The position numbers and the translations under genes are program-made. The notes beneath the pieces are model-generated. The model did not search any database, was not told the origin of the DNA, and worked only from the letters and a program-made list of their open reading frames with translations. From contig JACPWC010000055.1 of assembly GCA_016197225.1 (NCBI GenBank), positions 1 through 32,642 on the forward strand: DNA of 32,642 nt, in the 5' to 3' direction. Of this stretch, positions 29,161 to 32,642 are shown in pieces (position 1 is the stretch's first letter; each line of letters opens with the position of its first letter). This DNA is from Chloroflexota bacterium (lineage in GTDB: Bacteria; Chloroflexota; Anaerolineae; Anaerolineales; VGOW01).

Positions 29161-29688
29161 TTAGGCTTGGGAAACGTTCATATTTTCAGGGGCGGGCTGA
29201 GGCGCGACGACCTTCGGCATCCAGCGCAGGAGGGCGAAGGCGGTTGCGCCGAGCGAGACGACGATGGCCAGCGGGATGACGATGACCCAGCCGACGACGG
29301 GGAAGGCGGCGGCCAGTTCGAGGGCAACCGCCCCGCGCACGAACGCCCCGGCGGACGAGAGGCCCTCACTGCGGCGGGCCAGCCGTTCGCCCATCTTGGC
29401 CGCAATGCCGGCCGCGCCCAGGCTGGCAATGCCCAGCGCCAAAAAGACCAGCGCCCAGCCGAAGAAGTTCACCAGGCCGTTGGGAATGGCGAACAAGATG
29501 ACAGCCGGGATGGCGACGACGGCGGTGATGACGCCGCCGACGAAGAAGCACAACCAGGGCGTGCGGTCGAGCCGCAGGCGGGCGCGCTCGACGGTGGCCG
29601 GGAAGAGGAGCCACCACGCAGTTAACATGCCGGGGAAGACGATGCCGAGACTGAGGAGAATGCCGAAGATGGCGGAGATGTCGGCCAT
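29161..29688 (-). CDS. small polytopic membrane protein, unknown
   Basis: This 175-aa protein has about five hydrophobic helices: LLSLGIVFPGMLTAWWLLF, PWLCFFVGGVITAVVAIPA, LVNFFGWALVFLALGIASL and two near the C-terminus. The pattern VERARLRLDRTPWLCFFVGG with a C-terminal polar tail is not a family I can name. AAAGG lies about 10 nt before the ATG. It is upstream of DUF1800 on the same strand, so it may be co-transcribed across the repeat cluster. A role in the same export or surface pathway is a guess. Confidence 0.75.
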   Translation of the reverse strand: MADISAIFGILLSLGIVFPGMLTAWWLLFPATVERARLRLDRTPWLCFFVGGVITAVVAIPAVILFAIPNGLVNFFGWALVFLALGIASLGAAGIAAKMGERLARRSEGLSSAGAFVRGAVALELAAAFPVVGWVIVIPLAIVVSLGATAFALLRWMPKVVAPQPAPENMNVSQA

Positions 29689-29707
29689 GGCTGTAATACC
29701 TTTCTGT

Positions 29708-29760
29708 GGATAGTGATCAGTGGTTCAGTTATCAGTTATTGGTTACTGACAAAACTGGCG
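29708..29760. repeat. short repeat cluster before the small membrane protein gene
   Basis: CAGTTAT occurs twice, and related TGATCAG/TGGTTCAG and TGGTTACT units are nearby. It lies in the 160-nt divergent gap before the NACHT gene. Confidence 0.65.
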
Positions 29761-29809
29761 GCTGTTATCAGGTATTACAGGCGAGGGGAGAGGAAAGTTG
29801 CATGAGGAC

Positions 29810-29840
29810 TTGGCGCGCCATTTTCTTTCGGTGCTATACT
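29810..29840 (+). promoter_or_regulatory. probable promoter of the NACHT gene, near-leaderless
   Basis: TATACT (29835-29840) lies 8 nt before the ATG at 29849, with TTGGCG (29810-29815) 19 nt upstream. Initiation would fall at about the start codon, as at minC and tilS. Confidence 0.45.
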
Positions 29841-29848
29841 CGCCGGTT

Positions 29849-32642
29849 ATGAAGACGCGACACTTTTTGCGGCTGATGGCGTTCCTCTTCCCCGTCGTTT
29901 TAGCAGCTGCCGCGCCGGTTTTGGCGCAGACCGGCACGCCGCCTCCTGTAGCAACCGATACGCTCGCGCCACCCACAGAAACTCCCAGCCTTACCCCTGC
30001 GCCGACCGCGACGCTCACTCTGCCCGAGTATGTTGCGGTGCACGGGCTTGACGAGCGCGTACTACGCGAGTTGGGGTTGGTTATATTTTTGGTTGCGGTC
30101 GGAGCAGTGGCCGTGTTCGGTTGGCTAGCGGCTCCCTACCTCAAACGCTGGAACGAACGGCGCGAGCAGGCGGTTGCCAAGCAGGTGGATCGTGTCGCAG
30201 ACGGCGACCCAATGGATACTGCCACCCGCGAATATCTGGATCGCTTCGAGAAGAAGTACAGCCAGTTCAGTTTTCGCGGGCTGGAAGACGTGAGCGGGGC
30301 AAAAATTCCGGAGTTCAACACGGCTTACATTTCACTACGCTTAGCCGAGCGGCCCGACAAGGAGATGGCTCGCGCCGGGCGCAAAGCCGCTGAACCGGGA
30401 GAACTGCGCGAGGGCGGGCCGCTGGAGATTGATGTGAGCCAGGCCGTCAAGCGTTCGGCCCGATTGACGATTGTGGGCGCGGCAGGTTCCGGCAAGAGCA
30501 CGCTGTTGCAATGGGCAGGCGTGTCGGTAGCCCGCGCCCGCTTCCGCCGGGGGAGCGGACTCACTGAAACTCAACGCGAGTGGTTATCGGCGTTGGGCAA
30601 CCAAAATCTTCTGCCGATCTTCATCGCCTTGCGCGACTACGTGCGCTTCTGCCGCGACCCGCGGTCGCCGCGCGCCATCAGCCCCGCCACCCTGGTTGAG
30701 TTCATCGGCGTTTTCTATGCCGGGCTGTTCACCTCAGTGGACTTCCCGCCGGATTTCTTCAAACAGCATTTGCGCCGGGGTTGTTTGCTCTTGCTGGATG
30801 GCGTGGATGAAGTCTCACCTGAACAGCGCGCCCAGGTGCGCGAAGCAGTGGAAGGGCTGGTGGTGGATTATGGGCTGGCTCACAATTATTACCTGATCAC
30901 CTCGCGCTCGATGGCGTATCGCGGCGCGGTCGAGTTTGCCGAGTTTGAGCAGTTGGAAGTGCAGCCCCTCAACCGCGCCCAACGCGATGACCTGTTGCGT
31001 TACTGGTGCGACGCGATCTACCCGGCCGATGAAGCCGCCAGGTATGCCGCTGATCTGAGCGCCAGCATCGAACACAGCGATGACCGGGTGCGCCAACTGG
31101 CCCGCACGCCCTTGATGGTTTCGATCTTTGTGCTGGTCTATTACCACAACCGGCGGCGCTTGCCCAACCAGCGCGCCGAATTTTATTATCGCGCCACTCG
31201 CGTGCTGGTGAGTGAAACCCACAAGGCCAACGCGCCCGACTATCCGGAATGGGAGCGTCTGAGCGTGGAGACACGGATTGATCATCTGAAACGGGCGGCT
31301 TACGAACTGTACACGCGCAATGCCCAGAGCGCCACCGCCGACGAACTAGCCGACTGGCTCAAAGACGAGAGCGGCTTTGAAGGCGAGAAGGAATCGGCCA
31401 AAGAATTCTTGGCCGCCGCCGCCAACCGCAGCGGCTTGCTGGAAGAGCGCGGCGGGCAGTATGGCTTCTTCACCCACAAAACCTTCCACGAATTTCTCGC
31501 CGGGCTGTATGTGGCCCAGAACAAACGCAAAGAGTGGCCCGGCCTGCTGGCGAAGCGCGCTCCTGATGATCAATGGCAGGAAGTGATCCTGCTGGCCGCC
31601 GGCTCGCTGGCTTACCTGAACGCCGAAGACGCCAATGACTTTGTGGAACTGCTCGGCCGGTTGGGCGCTGACGATCGAGACCTCCTGCGCCTGGCCGGGC
31701 TGGAACGGGCCGCGCTGGCTCAGGCCGACTTTCCGCATGATCGCGCCCAGAAGCACCGCAAGGTTTTGATTTCGCGTTTGGAAACGCTGATGGTGGAGGC
31801 GCAATTGAACCCCGCACAGCGCCGCCCGCTCGGCCTGGCCCTGGCCGCCCTCGGCGACCCGCGCTTTACCTCCCTTCAACCAGAGTTCGTCAAAGTCGAA
31901 GGCGGTGCTTTCCTCATGGGCACCAACGACGACGAAGCCGAACGCCTCAAGGCACAGGAAGCAGACTCCTGGGATGACGAGAAGCCTCAACATCACGTTG
32001 ATGTCTCTGAGTTTGCCATCGGCAAGTATCTTGTCACCAATGTCGAGTTCCGTCGTTTTGTTGACGACAAAGGCTACGACACTGAAACTTATTGGCCCGG
32101 CGATAGTTGGAAGTGGCGTACCGGAACTTTGGAGCCTAACCTGTCAATTTATGAGGATGAAAAACTCAGAAAGCAAGTAGAAGACTGGCTGAAGGGTCGC
32201 CCCAAAGAAAAACGTCATCAACCCTTTTACTGGGATGACCCACAATGGAACGCCGACAACCTGCCCGTCGTCGGCGTGACCTGGTATGAGGCTGACGCTT
32301 ATTGCCGCTGGCTCACCGCCAAACTCCGCGCCGCCGGACTCGTTACTTCAGCCCAAACCGTTCATCTGCCCACTGAAGCGCAGTGGGAAAAAGCGGCTCG
32401 GACCCCACCCCCGGCCCCTCCCCTGGCGAAGAACACGCCCGGAGAGGGGAGACTGTGGCCCTGGGGCGACGAGTGGGAAGCCAACAAATGTAATTCCTCT
32501 GAAAGCAACTTCAGTGGCACAACCCCGGTCGGCATGTACCCAAACGGCGCGAGCGGTTGTGGCGCGCTGGACATGGTGGGCAACGTTTGGGAATGGTGCG
32601 CTGATTGGTGGGATAGCGATTTATACAGCAAGCGAGTTGGAG
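29849..32642 (+). CDS. membrane-anchored NACHT NTPase fused to SUMF1/FGE-sulfatase domain (partial, 3' end cut)
   Basis: The frame is open from ATG 29849 to the window end, 931 codons without a stop. In order it shows an N-terminal signal-like helix (about 8-26), a Pro/Thr-rich stretch (about 28-58), a membrane helix (about 75-96, VIFLVAVGAVAVFGWL), a helical linker, and the NACHT NTPase with Walker A GAAGSGKST (about 209-217) and Walker B CLLLLDGVDE (about 312-321). It then has an HKTFHEFLAGLYVAQ segment typical of NACHT helical ends and, from about 679, a SUMF1 domain (FVKVEGGAFLMGT, LPTEAQWEKAAR, DMVGNVWEWCADWW). NACHT proteins act as signalling or defence ATPases; SUMF1-fold domains often serve as ligand binders or as diversity-generating-retroelement targets. 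The end of the SUMF1 domain lies off the window. Confidence 0.9.
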   Translation, partial: MKTRHFLRLMAFLFPVVLAAAAPVLAQTGTPPPVATDTLAPPTETPSLTPAPTATLTLPEYVAVHGLDERVLRELGLVIFLVAVGAVAVFGWLAAPYLKRWNERREQAVAKQVDRVADGDPMDTATREYLDRFEKKYSQFSFRGLEDVSGAKIPEFNTAYISLRLAERPDKEMARAGRKAAEPGELREGGPLEIDVSQAVKRSARLTIVGAAGSGKSTLLQWAGVSVARARFRRGSGLTETQREWLSALGNQNLLPIFIALRDYVRFCRDPRSPRAISPATLVEFIGVFYAGLFTSVDFPPDFFKQHLRRGCLLLLDGVDEVSPEQRAQVREAVEGLVVDYGLAHNYYLITSRSMAYRGAVEFAEFEQLEVQPLNRAQRDDLLRYWCDAIYPADEAARYAADLSASIEHSDDRVRQLARTPLMVSIFVLVYYHNRRRLPNQRAEFYYRATRVLVSETHKANAPDYPEWERLSVETRIDHLKRAAYELYTRNAQSATADELADWLKDESGFEGEKESAKEFLAAAANRSGLLEERGGQYGFFTHKTFHEFLAGLYVAQNKRKEWPGLLAKRAPDDQWQEVILLAAGSLAYLNAEDANDFVELLGRLGADDRDLLRLAGLERAALAQADFPHDRAQKHRKVLISRLETLMVEAQLNPAQRRPLGLALAALGDPRFTSLQPEFVKVEGGAFLMGTNDDEAERLKAQEADSWDDEKPQHHVDVSEFAIGKYLVTNVEFRRFVDDKGYDTETYWPGDSWKWRTGTLEPNLSIYEDEKLRKQVEDWLKGRPKEKRHQPFYWDDPQWNADNLPVVGVTWYEADAYCRWLTAKLRAAGLVTSAQTVHLPTEAQWEKAARTPPPAPPLAKNTPGEGRLWPWGDEWEANKCNSSESNFSGTTPVGMYPNGASGCGALDMVGNVWEWCADWWDSDLYSKRVG
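32402..32451. repeat. G/C-rich palindromic insertion inside the SUMF1 domain
   Basis: CTCCCC (32418-32423) and GGGGAG (32446-32451) are inverted. Together they encode TPPPAPPLAKNTPGEG, about 12 more residues than usual between EKAAR and the RLWPWGDEW hairpin. The unit resembles G/C-rich intergenic palindromes and keeps the frame. Confidence 0.55.

Noticed and set aside
29743-30018. 91-aa frame opposite the start of the NACHT gene
   Set aside because: It is antisense to the signal helix and Pro/Thr-rich region of the larger gene and is low complexity.

Overview
The window looks like GC-rich chromosomal DNA from an uncultured member of the Chloroflexota, probably Anaerolineae-like. That placement is an inference. 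It rests on the mre-mrd-min-rodA shape-gene block, the MttB-family genes, the DUF1501/DUF1800 pair, near-leaderless promoters and many 7-bp tandem repeats. No 16S gene or tRNA is present to confirm it.

Left end (1-3998): a chromosomal integron. A complete integron integrase (intI, + strand) faces a cassette array on the - strand. An attI-type core site, two well-formed attC sites of 128 and 129 bp and three cassettes are visible. The cassettes carry a DUF4386 membrane protein, an unrecognised 263-aa protein, and a pair of small genes, one of which resembles the small peptidase-co-occurring (Trypco/Pepco-type) domains of bacterial conflict systems. The array may continue beyond the left edge.

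Shape and division block (4001-14563, all - strand): transcription order is mreB/mreC, mreD, mrdA (PBP2), a large GT117-type (DUF2723) membrane glycosyltransferase, minC, minD, minE, rodA. The mreB and mreC genes are joined in frame, with the MreB C-terminus and the MreC N-terminus missing.

Middle (14633-19164): tilS on the + strand; a tight - strand set of HAD phosphatase, a membrane-anchored GNAT closely resembling AAC(6')-Ii, and a GAF protein; then a secreted or anchored C39-like peptidase.

Methyltransferase region (19261-26272, + strand): an MttB-family methyltransferase without an in-frame amber codon, an MntA-HepT toxin-antitoxin pair, and a DsbA/FrnE-like thioredoxin-fold protein whose first active-site cysteine codon is UGA. 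A 7-bp hairpin with a GGUCU loop follows that UGA, so it is predicted to be a selenoprotein. A terminator ends this unit. A second unit, behind a 15-bp palindrome, encodes another MttB-family protein overlapping a molybdopterin oxidoreductase.

Right end: a Tat-exported DUF1800/DUF1501 pair and a small membrane protein on the - strand, then on the + strand a membrane-anchored NACHT NTPase fused to a SUMF1/FGE-sulfatase domain. That gene runs off the window.

Scattered through the window are at least fourteen clusters of short tandem repeats with mostly 7-bp periodicity. Several lie inside genes without breaking the frame, one supplies the -35 box of minC, and one supplies the minC stop codon.
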